Notes: a model not told the origin generated them from the sequence alone. Shown: positions 15,781-24,499, numbered from the stretch's first letter. The stretch is DNA of 64,000 bases from Bacteroidales bacterium (GCA_017938925.1 JAGBAO010000005.1:1-64000), one strand, 5' to 3'. Numbers and translations are program-made.

Positions 15781-17169
15781 TTATGCCAGGCTGTTGATGT
15801 ACTCGTTGATGGCGGCGGCAGCCTTTCGGCCGGCTCCCATAGCGAGAATGACTGTAGCGGCTCCTGTCACGGCATCTCCGCCGGCGAATACGCCTGGACG
15901 GGTTGTCGCTCCGTTCTCGTCAGCAACGAGACAGCCGCGACGTGTGGTCTCCAGTCCTGCTGTCGTTCTGGCGATGAGCGGGTTAGGCGATGTTCCCAGT
16001 GACATGATCACGGTTTCTGTCTCGATCTCGAATTCCGAGCCGGGAACTTCCACCGGACTGCGGCGACCGCTTTCATCAGGCTCACCGAGTTCCATGCGGA
16101 TGCACTTGACAGCACGCACCCAGCCGTTCTCGTCTCCGAGCACTTCCACAGGGTTGGTCAGCATCGCGAACTGAATACCTTCCTCCTTGGCATGGTGTAC
16201 TTCCTCGGCACGTGCTGGGAGTTCCTTCTCAGTACGGCGATATACGATAGTGGTCTCGGCTCCGAGACGCAGGGCTGTACGTGCTGCGTCCATCGCCACA
16301 TTTCCGCCACCGACAACTACCACCTTCTTACCTGCGTGGATAGGGGTGTCATAGTCATCGCGATATGCCTTCATGAGGTTGTTTCGTGTAAGGAATTCGT
16401 TTGCTGAGAACACTCCGTTGAGATGTTCGCCAGGAATGTTCATGAATCTTGGAAGACCTGCTCCCGAGCCGATGAAGACAGCTGAGAACCCTTCCTTGTC
16501 GAGAAGGCTGTCAACAGTCACTGTTCTTCCAGCTATCACGTTGGTCTCGATCTTCACTCCGAGTGCCTTCACATCCTCTATTGCCGGAGCAACCACCTTG
16601 TCCTTAGGAAGACGGAACTCAGGAATACCATATTCCAGCACTCCACCCGGACGGTGAAGGGCCTCGAAAATTGTCACTGAGTGTCCTGCCTTGGCCAGGT
16701 CGTATGCGCACGCAAGTCCTGCAGGGCCGCTTCCGATGACAGCCACCTTATGGCCGCTCGCCGGAGCGACTTCAGGCGTTACGCCTCCGTTCTCACGGCT
16801 CCAGTCAGCGACGAAACGCTCGAGCTTTCCGATAGCCACAGGCTCTCCCTTGACTCCGAGGATACAGCTTCCCTCGCACTGAGTCTCCTGCGGGCAGACT
16901 CTTCCGCAGACAGATGGGAGAGAGGAGTCCTCCGCGATTATTGCGGCAGCGTCTGCAAAGTTGCCGGCTGCAACTGCCGAGATGAACTTAGGAATCTGCA
17001 CGTTAACCGGACAGGCACCCACGCAGCGTGGATTCTTGCAGTTGAGACATCTTGTGGCTTCAAGCTGAGCCTCTTCCACATTGTATCCGTAGCAGACTTC
17101 TTCAAAGTTAGTTGCACGGACCTTCGGATCCTGTTCTCTGACAGGTACTCTTGGAATCTTGTTTGCCAT
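15781..17169 (-). CDS. nfnB: NADH-dependent ferredoxin:NADP+ oxidoreductase large subunit (NfnB/NfnL)
   Basis: The 462-residue protein looks like the glutamate synthase small subunit. It has N-terminal 4Fe-4S cysteines (CLNCKNPRCVGACP near residue 39 and CGRVCPQETQCEGSC near residue 86), an FAD site VIGSGPAGLACAYDLAKAG near residue 144 and an NADP(H) site VVVGGGNVAMDAARTALRLGAE near residue 280. Without a glutamate synthase large subunit nearby and directly after an NfnA-type gene, it should be the bifurcating subunit. The complex couples NADH and reduced ferredoxin to NADPH formation. The ATG at 17169 overlaps the NfnA stop by 1 base and follows GGGAGGGG. It is the last gene of the uronate operon. 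Confidence 0.85.
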   Translation of the reverse strand: MANKIPRVPVREQDPKVRATNFEEVCYGYNVEEAQLEATRCLNCKNPRCVGACPVNVQIPKFISAVAAGNFADAAAIIAEDSSLPSVCGRVCPQETQCEGSCILGVKGEPVAIGKLERFVADWSRENGGVTPEVAPASGHKVAVIGSGPAGLACAYDLAKAGHSVTIFEALHRPGGVLEYGIPEFRLPKDKVVAPAIEDVKALGVKIETNVIAGRTVTVDSLLDKEGFSAVFIGSGAGLPRFMNIPGEHLNGVFSANEFLTRNNLMKAYRDDYDTPIHAGKKVVVVGGGNVAMDAARTALRLGAETTIVYRRTEKELPARAEEVHHAKEEGIQFAMLTNPVEVLGDENGWVRAVKCIRMELGEPDESGRRSPVEVPGSEFEIETETVIMSLGTSPNPLIARTTAGLETTRRGCLVADENGATTRPGVFAGGDAVTGAATVILAMGAGRKAAAAINEYINSLA

Positions 17170-18032
17170 TATTTTCCCCTCCCGATTCTGCATTTATGAT
17201 GTTCGTTTGCATCCTTCTCCTCCGTCACATACATCCTCTGACGTCTCATCGCCTCATCAAAGTCAACGAGATATCCGTCAAACTCAGGACCTTCAACGCA
17301 GGCGAAACGCACCTTGCCACCTACAGTCACGCGGCATGCACCGCACATTCCGGTTCCGTCCACCATCAAGGTGTTCAAGCTGACGATGACAGGAAGCCCC
17401 AGCTTCTTACATGTCAGGGTGGCAAACTTCATCATGATCATAGGACCGATTGCCACAGCCTGATCATATACCTTTCCGTCCTCGTTCACGAGCTTTTCCA
17501 GCATTGCGGTCACAAGTCCCTTGAAGCCTTCAGAGCCGTCGTCAGTACAGATGTAAAGGTTGTCACATACAGCCTCCATCTCCTCCTTGTAGATCACCAG
17601 GTCCTTGGTCTTGGCTCCGATGATCACGTCCACAGCCACACCTCTCTCGTGCAGCCATTTTACCTGAGGATATACTGGAGCCGTTCCCACGCCTCCTGCG
17701 ATGAAGACATATCTTTTGCCGGCGAGTTCCTCTGCCGTCATTTCAGTGAAGTCTGAAGGCACTCCGAGAGGACCTACTACGTCAGCGAATGAGTCACCCT
17801 CCTCATAAGTGCAGATCTCAGTTGTTGATGCACCTATCTTCTGTGTCACGATTGTCACTGTTCCGGCTTCCTTGTCGAAGTCGCTGATTGTAAGGGGTAC
17901 ACGCTCTCCCTGTTCGTCAGCCCTGATGATCAGGAACTGTCCCGGAAGTGCGGCCGAGGCAAGGCGTGGAGCCTCCACCTTCATGCGGCAGATCGTTGGG
18001 GTAAGCATGTCCTTGGATACTATTCTGTACAT
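17169..18032 (-). CDS. nfnA: NADH-dependent ferredoxin:NADP+ oxidoreductase small subunit (NfnA/NfnS)
   Basis: The 287-residue protein belongs to the ferredoxin-NADP reductase superfamily. LPGQFLIIRADEQGERVPLTISD near residue 29 binds FAD, FIAGGVGTAPVYPQVKWL near residue 110 binds the pyridine nucleotide, and GMCGACRVTVGGKVRFACVEGPEFDG near residue 230 carries the 2Fe-2S cysteines. Together with NfnB it forms the electron-bifurcating transhydrogenase. It starts 2 bases after eda, so it is almost surely in the same transcript as the uronate genes. Dihydroorotate dehydrogenase electron-transfer subunits are similar, but the NfnB neighbour decides. Confidence 0.87.
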   Translation of the reverse strand: MYRIVSKDMLTPTICRMKVEAPRLASAALPGQFLIIRADEQGERVPLTISDFDKEAGTVTIVTQKIGASTTEICTYEEGDSFADVVGPLGVPSDFTEMTAEELAGKRYVFIAGGVGTAPVYPQVKWLHERGVAVDVIIGAKTKDLVIYKEEMEAVCDNLYICTDDGSEGFKGLVTAMLEKLVNEDGKVYDQAVAIGPMIMMKFATLTCKKLGLPVIVSLNTLMVDGTGMCGACRVTVGGKVRFACVEGPEFDGYLVDFDEAMRRQRMYVTEEKDANEHHKCRIGRGK

Positions 18033-18034
18033 GA

Positions 18035-18700
18035 TTATCTGATTTCCTTAATTATATTCAATGCCTCCTTGCAGAGGTCCGTAATCGCAGCCCAGTTCTT
18101 TGCGGCTATCGCCTCCTTAGGGAAAAGGTTGCTGCCCATGCCCACGCATGTCACGCCTGCCTTGAACCAGCCCTCAAGATTCTCTCTTGTAGGCTTAACT
18201 CCGCCAGTCACCATGAGCTGACTCCATGGCATCGGTGCCTTGAGTCCTTTTACGAATGCTGGTCCGAGAACATCGCCAGGGAAGACCTTGCAGAGGTCGC
18301 ATCCGAGTTCCTGTGCCTTGCCCACTTCTGAAACTGTTCCGCAGCCAGGACAGTATGGCACGAGGCGACGGTTGCAGACCGGTGCGATCTCAGGATTGAA
18401 GAGGGGACCGACCACGAAGTTCGCTCCAAGCTGAAGGTAGAGGGCCGCAGTTGCCGGATCCACCACCGAGCCTATTCCGAGGATCATTCCCGGAAGTTCC
18501 TTGTTGGCATATTTCACGAGTTCTCCGAACACTTCCTGTGCGAAGTCTCCGCGGTTTGTGAACTCGAATGCGCGCACGCCACCTTCGTAGCATGCCTTCA
18601 GGACTGCCTTTGCAGTCTCAAGGTCGGCATTGTAGAAGACAGGAACCATTCCTGTCTCCTTCATTGCCGCTATAACCTGCTGTTTGTTATATTTTGCCAT
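18035..18700 (-). CDS. eda: KDPG aldolase
   Basis: The 221-residue TIM-barrel aldolase splits 2-keto-3-deoxy-6-phosphogluconate into pyruvate and glyceraldehyde 3-phosphate. The Schiff-base lysine lies in [12 protein letters not shown] near residue 139, the acid/base glutamate in [10 protein letters not shown] near residue 40, and the phosphate-binding glycines in [13 protein letters not shown] near residue 166. It may also act on 4-hydroxy-2-oxoglutarate. It lies 11 bases after kdgK, whose product it uses, and 2 bases before nfnA. Confidence 0.92.
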   Translation of the reverse strand: MAKYNKQQVIAAMKETGMVPVFYNADLETAKAVLKACYEGGVRAFEFTNRGDFAQEVFGELVKYANKELPGMILGIGSVVDPATAALYLQLGANFVVGPLFNPEIAPVCNRRLVPYCPGCGTVSEVGKAQELGCDLCKVFPGDVLGPAFVKGLKAPMPWSQLMVTGGVKPTRENLEGWFKAGVTCVGMGSNLFPKEAIAAKNWAAITDLCKEALNIIKEIR

Positions 18701-18711
18701 AGTTCTCTATA

Positions 18712-19752
18712 TTATCGTGAAACGCGTCCTGAGCCGTCACCCTTCATGAGATTTTCAACTTCGGCCACAGTCACCTGGTTGTAGTCTCCGTAGATCGTAT
18801 GCTTGAGGCATGAAGCTGCAACAGCGAAGTTGAGAGCCTTCTGATCATCCTCAGGATATGAAATCAGACCATAGATGAGTCCACCCATGAATGAGTCGCC
18901 GCCACCCACACGGTCAACGATGTGAGTGATATTGTAGCGTGGTGACTGATAGAGAGTTCCGTTGCTGTAGAGTACGCCGCCCCATGTGTTGTGGTTTGCA
19001 TTGATGGAGCCGCGGAGGGTGATGATCACCTTCTTTGCACGTGGGAACTTTGCCATGAGCTGCTTGCATACGCTCTCGAACTCTGCAGCGTTCACCTCGC
19101 CCTGAGTTGCAGTCACATCGAAACCCTCAGGCTTGATTCCGAACACCTTCTCCGCATCTTCCTCGTTTCCGAGAATCACATCGCAGCCGGCAACGAGCTC
19201 AGGCATCACTTCAGATGCTGTCTTGCCGTATTTCCAAAGGTTCTTTCTGTAGTTAAGGTCGCATGAAACAGTGACTCCAAGCTTGTTTGCAGCCTTGATG
19301 GCCTCAAGACAAACGTCTGCAGCTCCCTGGCTGATTGCCGGAGTGATACCTGTCCAGTGGAACCAGTCGGCACCTTCGAACACCTTTTCCCAGTCGATCA
19401 TTCCTTTCTCGATCTGAGCGATGGATGAATGTGCGCGGTCATACACGACCTTGCTCGGACGTGCCACTGCACCTGTCTCAAGGAAATATATTCCAAGACG
19501 GTCGCCTCCGTAGATGCAGTGCTTTGTGCCCACTCCGTAGCTGTGGAGGTCCTTGATGCAGCTTTCTGCAATGTCGTTCTTTGGAAATCTTGTCACGAAC
19601 TCAGCATCGAGACCGTAGTTCGCGAGTGAAACAGCAACATTGGCCTCTCCGCCACCGAAAGTGACTTCGAACTGTTTTGCCTGTGAAAATCTGAGATATC
19701 CGGGTGTTGCAAGGCGGAGCATGATCTCGCCGAATGTAATTACTTTTGCCAT
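18712..19752 (-). CDS. kdgK: 2-keto-3-deoxygluconate kinase (PfkB family)
   Basis: The 346-residue kinase phosphorylates 2-keto-3-deoxygluconate to KDPG with ATP. FGGGEANVAVSLANYG near residue 32 is the PfkB N-terminal signature, and DRVGGGDSFMGGLIYG near residue 285 holds the catalytic aspartate. CDLNYRKNLW near residue 170 is typical of KdgK. Its gene is preceded by 87 bases that contain two copies of a 28-base repeat, and eda follows after 11 bases. Pathway context (KduI, KduD, Eda) supports this substrate over other PfkB sugars. Confidence 0.92.
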   Translation of the reverse strand: MAKVITFGEIMLRLATPGYLRFSQAKQFEVTFGGGEANVAVSLANYGLDAEFVTRFPKNDIAESCIKDLHSYGVGTKHCIYGGDRLGIYFLETGAVARPSKVVYDRAHSSIAQIEKGMIDWEKVFEGADWFHWTGITPAISQGAADVCLEAIKAANKLGVTVSCDLNYRKNLWKYGKTASEVMPELVAGCDVILGNEEDAEKVFGIKPEGFDVTATQGEVNAAEFESVCKQLMAKFPRAKKVIITLRGSINANHNTWGGVLYSNGTLYQSPRYNITHIVDRVGGGDSFMGGLIYGLISYPEDDQKALNFAVAASCLKHTIYGDYNQVTVAEVENLMKGDGSGRVSR

Positions 19753-19772
19753 AATGATTTATTTAGATCCCT

Positions 19773-19837
19773 GGTCAAGCCGGGGATGACTTGTGTCTTG
19801 TACTTTTCCGGTCAAGCCGGGGATGACTTGTATCTTG
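19773..19837. repeat. Two 28-base direct repeats between kduI and kdgK
   Basis: Copies lie at 19773-19800 and 19810-19837, 37 bases apart, and differ at one base. Each begins GGTCAAGCCGGGGATGACTT, the sequence type of common dispersed repeats of bacterial genomes. They occupy most of the only sizeable gap in the second half of the uronate operon and may affect mRNA processing or stability there. Confidence 0.85.
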
Positions 19838-19839
19838 AA

Positions 19840-20781
19840 TTATCTCATTTCAGTGTAAGGAATCTCATCCTTGTCACCATAGTTAAGGTTCTCGCCGCCC
19901 ATTCCCCAGATGAACATATAGTTGCTGGTTCCTGCTGCTGCGTGGATAGACCACTCAGGTGAGGTGATTGCCTGCTCGTTCTGCATCCATACGAGTCTCT
20001 GCTGCTTAGGCTCTCCCATCAGATGGCAGATCGCGTTGCCTGGCTTTACGTTGAAATAGAAGTATGCCTCCATGCGGCGTGTGTGAGTGTGAGCCGGCAT
20101 TGTGTTCCATACTGAACCTGGGAGAAGCTCTGTGAGACCCATCTGAAGCTGGTTCGTGCCTCCGTTCTTTACCTTGCCGAGCACTGAACTGACGATGAGC
20201 TGGTTCACGATGCGGTCGTTGCTGTCCTCCATCTTTCCGTAGTGTTCAGACTTTGCTATGGCATATTTCTTAGGATCTGCGTTCTTGTCAGTAGTGATAA
20301 GCTGAGTCACATACTCCTTGTATGCAGGAGTCGAGTTGATGTAGAACTTCGCAGGATTTGCAGGGTCAACGCTCCTGAAGGTCACTTCCTTCTTTCCGCA
20401 TCCCACATAGAGTCCTTCCTTGAATGTCATTGGATATTCCTTGCCGTCAACGGTGACAATTCCGTCGCCTCCTACATTGATCACTCCAAGCTCGCGTCTG
20501 TCGAGGAAATGCTCTGCCTTCAGCTCGTCGAATGTCTCGAGGACGAGGGTCTTGTTCACAGGCATGACTCCTCCGTAGATGAGACGGTCGTAGAGAGTGT
20601 AGGTGAGGTTGATCTCATCAGGAGACATCACCTTCTCCATAAGGAATGACCCACGGAGACGCTCTGTGTCATAATGCTTCACATCATCTGGATGGCAAGC
20701 AGTCTGGATTGTGTAGTTAAGCTGCGCATTTGCTGCAAACGAGAAGAGGCAGGTCGCTGCCAGAATAAAAATCTTCTTCAT
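19840..20781 (-). CDS. kduI: 5-keto-4-deoxyuronate isomerase with signal peptide
   Basis: The 313-residue protein is KduI, which converts 5-keto-4-deoxyuronate (from unsaturated uronides of pectin or glycosaminoglycans) to 2,5-diketo-3-deoxygluconate. The cupin metal ligands are in [15 protein letters not shown] near residue 221 and [21 protein letters not shown] near residue 276. Usual KduI is about 280 residues and cytoplasmic. This one has an extra N-terminus, [20 protein letters not shown], a textbook signal peptide, so the mature enzyme should be periplasmic. It also has a longer loop near residues 165-190 ([20 protein letters not shown]). It sits 12 bases after the EIIC gene. Confidence 0.9.
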   Translation of the reverse strand: MKKIFILAATCLFSFAANAQLNYTIQTACHPDDVKHYDTERLRGSFLMEKVMSPDEINLTYTLYDRLIYGGVMPVNKTLVLETFDELKAEHFLDRRELGVINVGGDGIVTVDGKEYPMTFKEGLYVGCGKKEVTFRSVDPANPAKFYINSTPAYKEYVTQLITTDKNADPKKYAIAKSEHYGKMEDSNDRIVNQLIVSSVLGKVKNGGTNQLQMGLTELLPGSVWNTMPAHTHTRRMEAYFYFNVKPGNAICHLMGEPKQQRLVWMQNEQAITSPEWSIHAAAGTSNYMFIWGMGGENLNYGDKDEIPYTEMR

Positions 20782-20793
20782 GGTCTGTATGGT

Positions 20794-22203
20794 TTATTTG
20801 TTTTCTTCTGTTGTCTGTTTTGAGTTCTTCTGATACTTGATGATGGCACGACGGTTCAGGAATATCAGGAACATGGTTATGAGCACGAGAACTGTCACAC
20901 CGATCCACTTGAGTGAATATGAAAGGTGGAAGATCACCCATGCAAGCGGGCTCGAAGCGAAGTCGAGAGAGCCGCCTTCGAAGCCCGCTGGAATAGCTAC
21001 TGCCGCATCTCCGGTTGCCGCATATACGTCATGGGCAGCAAGAGTGAAGTATGGTGCGAGGTCAGTCACGAAATAAAGACCGATCAGCATCACCACGAGT
21101 CCGATGATGAATGTCTTGGGAACATTGCCCTTGGTGATAGGAAGGATCATCGGGAACACATAGAACATTCCGGCAAGTGAAGCCAGCGGAAGGAATTCGT
21201 TGCCGGGCAGAACCACAGCCAGAACGAGTGTTACAGGAATAAGGAGAAGTGAAACGACCAGTGTCGTAGGGTGGCCGATCACAAGAGCCGGGCTCATTCC
21301 GATGTTGAGACCCTTGGCTCCCTTGAACTTCCTGTTGATGAGCTCACGTGTTGCGTCAGAGATAGGCTTGAGGCCTTCGATAAAGAGGGAAGTGATGCGC
21401 GGGATGAGTTCCATCACGGCTCCCATCTTGATTCCGAGTCCGAGGATATAAGGAATCTTCTCCACGATCTCCTTCCAGCTTTCGCATGAGAGGGCTCCGA
21501 TGATGATTCCGACAAGGATACCGAGGAAGAGAGGCTCTCCGAGAAGGCCGAATTTCTTCTTCATGCCCTCAGCATCGATGTCGAGCTTGTTCATGCCGGG
21601 AATCTTGTCCAGTCCTGCGTTGATCGCCTCTGCGAAAGGCACGAAACCCTGAACAAAAGGCTGAGGAATCGAGATTCCCTCCATCTTGTCGTAGAATCCC
21701 TGGAAACGGTCGGCAGTGTAGTCTGCGAGGATGAGGGTGATGATGTAGCAGATGATTGCCGCGAAGAATCCCCACCAGATGTTGCCGGAAGCGAAATATA
21801 CGATTGCTCCGATGAAGGCGAAATGCCAGTAGTTCCAGAGGTCGATATTCACTGTGCGTGTGGTCTTGGTGATGAGCATCAGGATGTTTACTCCAAGGCA
21901 TACAGGAATGATGAATGCTCCCACTGATGTGTTATATGCCACAGAAGCTGCTGCAGGCCAGCCCATGTCGAAAACCTTGAGCTGAAGACCGTAGATCTCT
22001 ACGACGCGGCTCAGTGCCGGTCCGAGTGTGCTGGTCAGCAGGGAAGTGATCACCGAGAGTCCGACGAATCCGACTCCCACAAGAAGACCGCTCTTGAGGG
22101 CCTTGCTGAACTTGATGCCTATGCAGACACCGAGGATGGTGAAGATGATAGGCATCATCACCGCGGCACCAAGGCCGATGATATAACTGAATACTTGTTC
22201 CAT
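20794..22203 (-). CDS. Orphan PTS EIIC of the galactitol (GatC) type
   Basis: The 469-residue protein has about ten membrane spans and matches the EIIC-GAT permease family: it opens IIGLGAAVMMPIIFTILGV, has GWPAAASVAYNTSVGAFIIPVCLGVNILML near residue 82 and GMSPALVIGHPTTLVVSLLLIPVTL near residue 303. In enterobacteria EIIC works with IIA and IIB, which phosphorylate the sugar on entry. No IIA, IIB, HPr or EI gene is in the window. Its place between the DUF4861 lipoprotein and kduI suggests it carries a keto-deoxyuronate or unsaturated uronide by facilitated transport or with an ion; this is inference. Confidence 0.85.
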   Translation of the reverse strand: MEQVFSYIIGLGAAVMMPIIFTILGVCIGIKFSKALKSGLLVGVGFVGLSVITSLLTSTLGPALSRVVEIYGLQLKVFDMGWPAAASVAYNTSVGAFIIPVCLGVNILMLITKTTRTVNIDLWNYWHFAFIGAIVYFASGNIWWGFFAAIICYIITLILADYTADRFQGFYDKMEGISIPQPFVQGFVPFAEAINAGLDKIPGMNKLDIDAEGMKKKFGLLGEPLFLGILVGIIIGALSCESWKEIVEKIPYILGLGIKMGAVMELIPRITSLFIEGLKPISDATRELINRKFKGAKGLNIGMSPALVIGHPTTLVVSLLLIPVTLVLAVVLPGNEFLPLASLAGMFYVFPMILPITKGNVPKTFIIGLVVMLIGLYFVTDLAPYFTLAAHDVYAATGDAAVAIPAGFEGGSLDFASSPLAWVIFHLSYSLKWIGVTVLVLITMFLIFLNRRAIIKYQKNSKQTTEENK

Positions 22204-22220
22204 ATTGGTTGTTTAGTTGT

Positions 22221-23471
22221 CTATTTTACAGTAATTATAAGTGGTTCCTTGATCTGAGCGGCGAACTTTTCCAGATATCCTGTCCACTGCCCATATGTCT
22301 TCATATCTGAGTGGTCCCAGCCGAAGCCCCAGTAATAGGTGAATTCCTCGCCCGGTTCATAGTCTGTGCAGGCCAGCACATGGCCCGGAGCTCCACCCCT
22401 TTCTTCTTTCATCTCCTTTTCGGAGTGGAAGACAGTCTTCATCTGCTTCATTGCTTCCGGATACACATGGCCGACGAAATGGGTTCCGTTGTCAATATCC
22501 GGGTTACGCTTGTCGAAATTGATGGAAGGAGCAGGATAGGCTATATATCCTTTCTGAATGTCTGTTATTTCCTTCCCGTCTTTGTCTCTCAGCACGATTC
22601 CGGCTACAAGTTCCCTTGTCTGGCTCAGATTCTCATATACGACGGTAGTGCGGTTAAGGTAAGAACCCGCATCGAGCGTGATGAGCCTTGTCTCGACGAC
22701 TTCCGCATCCCGACCGATGGTGACAGGAGCGAATGTAAGCCTGAATGACATTCTGAGAGGGCCGTTATCGAGGATCTCATACTCTTTATAGCACCATGGG
22801 TATATGATCTCTTCATCCACCAGTGCTGTCACGCCTGCTCCCAGATTCGGACCCACTGCGTAGGCGTCCATGCCATATCCATGGTCAACATGGAAGCTCA
22901 TGGAGTCTATCAGATAGTCTTCTGCTGCTTGTGGGTCACTCTGTTTCAGCTCGTTATATATGCTTCGGTTTCTTTCTCCCGTATTAAGCTCATAGAACTT
23001 TCCTATCACCGGCAGATCTGTTCCTCTCTTGGCAAAAAGGTCATATCCGAATCCTCTTTCTCCCTTAGCCTGAAGTGCAGGACCATAGGCCCTGAATCCT
23101 ACGAGGTCATTTTCCCATGCGAAGTCATCAAGTCTTTCAGGGTAATGTCTTCCGCATGCGTAGGTCTGGTATTCAGAAGGCTGCCCTTTAGTTATCTTGT
23201 ATGTACCGTTTTCTCCCGCCTTCATTTCCACCTGGAAGATCACCTTTGCATCGCTGGTGATCTGGTATGGCTGCTCCTCTCCGGCCTCGTTTCTGATGAT
23301 GAAGCTTTCACCGTCCTTAAGGTCCAGTGCCCCGGATATCTGTTCGGAGCACAGTTCCACCATTTCCGGGAGCCTGTCCGAGTCCGTTCCGTTAGTCACA
23401 GTGACAGTGACCGCAGGACAGCAGGAGGCGAGAATCAATACAGGCAGAATCAGTAGTGCAATTTTTTTCAT
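22221..23471 (-). CDS. DUF4861 family lipoprotein
   Basis: The 416-residue protein has a lipoprotein signal (MKKIALLILPVLILASCC) with the acylated Cys near residue 17, so it should sit on a membrane outside the cytoplasm. The rest matches the DUF4861 family as I recall it: CGRHYPERLDDFAWENDLVGFRAYGPAL near residue 100, and HVDHGYGMDAYAVGPNLGAG near residue 178. These proteins occur in polysaccharide-use clusters; I do not know a proven reaction. Conserved His, Asp and Tyr suggest an enzyme on oligo- or monosaccharides. The ATG at 23471 is chosen because it begins the signal peptide. It lies between kduD and the EIIC gene. Confidence 0.78.
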   Translation of the reverse strand: MKKIALLILPVLILASCCPAVTVTVTNGTDSDRLPEMVELCSEQISGALDLKDGESFIIRNEAGEEQPYQITSDAKVIFQVEMKAGENGTYKITKGQPSEYQTYACGRHYPERLDDFAWENDLVGFRAYGPALQAKGERGFGYDLFAKRGTDLPVIGKFYELNTGERNRSIYNELKQSDPQAAEDYLIDSMSFHVDHGYGMDAYAVGPNLGAGVTALVDEEIIYPWCYKEYEILDNGPLRMSFRLTFAPVTIGRDAEVVETRLITLDAGSYLNRTTVVYENLSQTRELVAGIVLRDKDGKEITDIQKGYIAYPAPSINFDKRNPDIDNGTHFVGHVYPEAMKQMKTVFHSEKEMKEERGGAPGHVLACTDYEPGEEFTYYWGFGWDHSDMKTYGQWTGYLEKFAAQIKEPLIITVK

Positions 23472-23534
23472 TTTTTTTGCCTTTACATAAATTGAAGATA
23501 GAGTCACCTTGACCCTATCTTCAATATTATAAAA

Positions 23535-24329
23535 TTACTTAGGCTGCTTGCCGATGTATGCGAGGATACCTCCGTCCACATAAAGCACGTGTCCGTTCAC
23601 AAAATCCGAAGCATTTGAAGCGAGGAACACGACAGGTCCCATAAGGTCCTCAGGAGTGCCCCAACGCTCTGCAGGAGTCTTTGCAACGATGAATGAATCG
23701 AACGGATGGCGGCTGCCGTCTGCCTGACGCTCACGAAGAGGAGCTGTCTGTGGAGTCGCGATATATCCCGGTCCTATGCCGTTGCACTGGATGTTGTACT
23801 GGCCATACTCAGAAGCGATGTTTCTGGTGAGCATCTTCAGACCGCCCTTGGCAGCAGCGTACGCAGACACGGTCTCACGTCCGAGTTCAGACATCATCGA
23901 GCAGATGTTGATGATCTTTCCTGCCTTCTTCTCCATCATTCCAGGGAGGACTGCCTTCGCGCAGATGTAAGGAGCAACGAGGTCGATGTCAACCACCTGG
24001 CGGAACTCCTCGGCAGCCATTTCGTGCATCGGGATACGCTTGATGATACCAGCATTGTTAACGAGTATATCAACCGGACCGAGAGTTGCGGCGATATCAG
24101 CAACCATTGCCTTCACACCTTCTTCATCAGTAGCGTCGCAGATGTATCCTTTTGCATCTATACCGAGCTTGGCGTACTCCTCGAGAGCCTTGTCCATATT
24201 TGCCTGTGTGCGACAGTTGAAAGCGATCTTTGCACCAGCCTCAGCGAGAGCCTGTGCCATTGCGAATCCGATTCCGTAAGCGGCGCCCGTAACGAGAGCG
24301 ACCTTGCCTTCAAGAGAAAAATTTACCAT
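23535..24329 (-). CDS. kduD: KduD-type short-chain dehydrogenase (2-deoxy-D-gluconate 3-dehydrogenase / gluconate 5-dehydrogenase annotation)
   Basis: The 264-residue SDR should reduce 2,5-diketo-3-deoxygluconate to 2-keto-3-deoxygluconate with NAD(P)H. VTGAAYGIGFAMAQALAEAGA near residue 13 is the nucleotide site, NNAG near residue 90 and the catalytic SMMSE and SAYAAAKGG follow. The end, GHVLYVDGGILAYIGKQPK, is typical of Bacteroidales proteins often annotated gluconate 5-dehydrogenase. Because KduI is in the same operon, the KduD role is the best reading. MVNFSLEGK at 24329 is chosen over an upstream in-frame ATG that lies on the promoter. It is the first gene of the operon. Confidence 0.85.
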   Translation of the reverse strand: MVNFSLEGKVALVTGAAYGIGFAMAQALAEAGAKIAFNCRTQANMDKALEEYAKLGIDAKGYICDATDEEGVKAMVADIAATLGPVDILVNNAGIIKRIPMHEMAAEEFRQVVDIDLVAPYICAKAVLPGMMEKKAGKIINICSMMSELGRETVSAYAAAKGGLKMLTRNIASEYGQYNIQCNGIGPGYIATPQTAPLRERQADGSRHPFDSFIVAKTPAERWGTPEDLMGPVVFLASNASDFVNGHVLYVDGGILAYIGKQPK

Positions 24330-24377
24330 AATCTTTATGTTCTTAAATTTTGTTTTTGGGGGTCGTTTTGAATCAAA

Positions 24378-24409
24378 CAAATTTATGAATTTATAATCGA
24401 AAAATCAAA
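24378..24409 (-). promoter_or_regulatory. Promoter of the uronate operon
   Basis: On the minus strand TTTG (24409-24406) and TAAATTTG (24385-24378) are separated by exactly 20 bases. Transcription should begin near 24371, giving a leader of about 40 bases before kduD. No operator is obvious; no regulator gene adjoins. Confidence 0.75.
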
Positions 24410-24467
24410 TACGTGGATCGGGTGAGCGATTGTTCAATATTTCCATCCTTTTGTCGCAATTATTATA

Positions 24468-24475
24468 TATATTTG
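24468..24475 (+). promoter_or_regulatory. -7 box of the NagB/PIG-L gene
   Basis: TATATTTG lies 24 bases before the ATG at 24500. A TTTG at 24450-24453 is too close (14-base spacer) to be a standard -33 box. Confidence 0.55.
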
Positions 24476-24499
24476 TACGATTCAAACTGAAACCACAAT

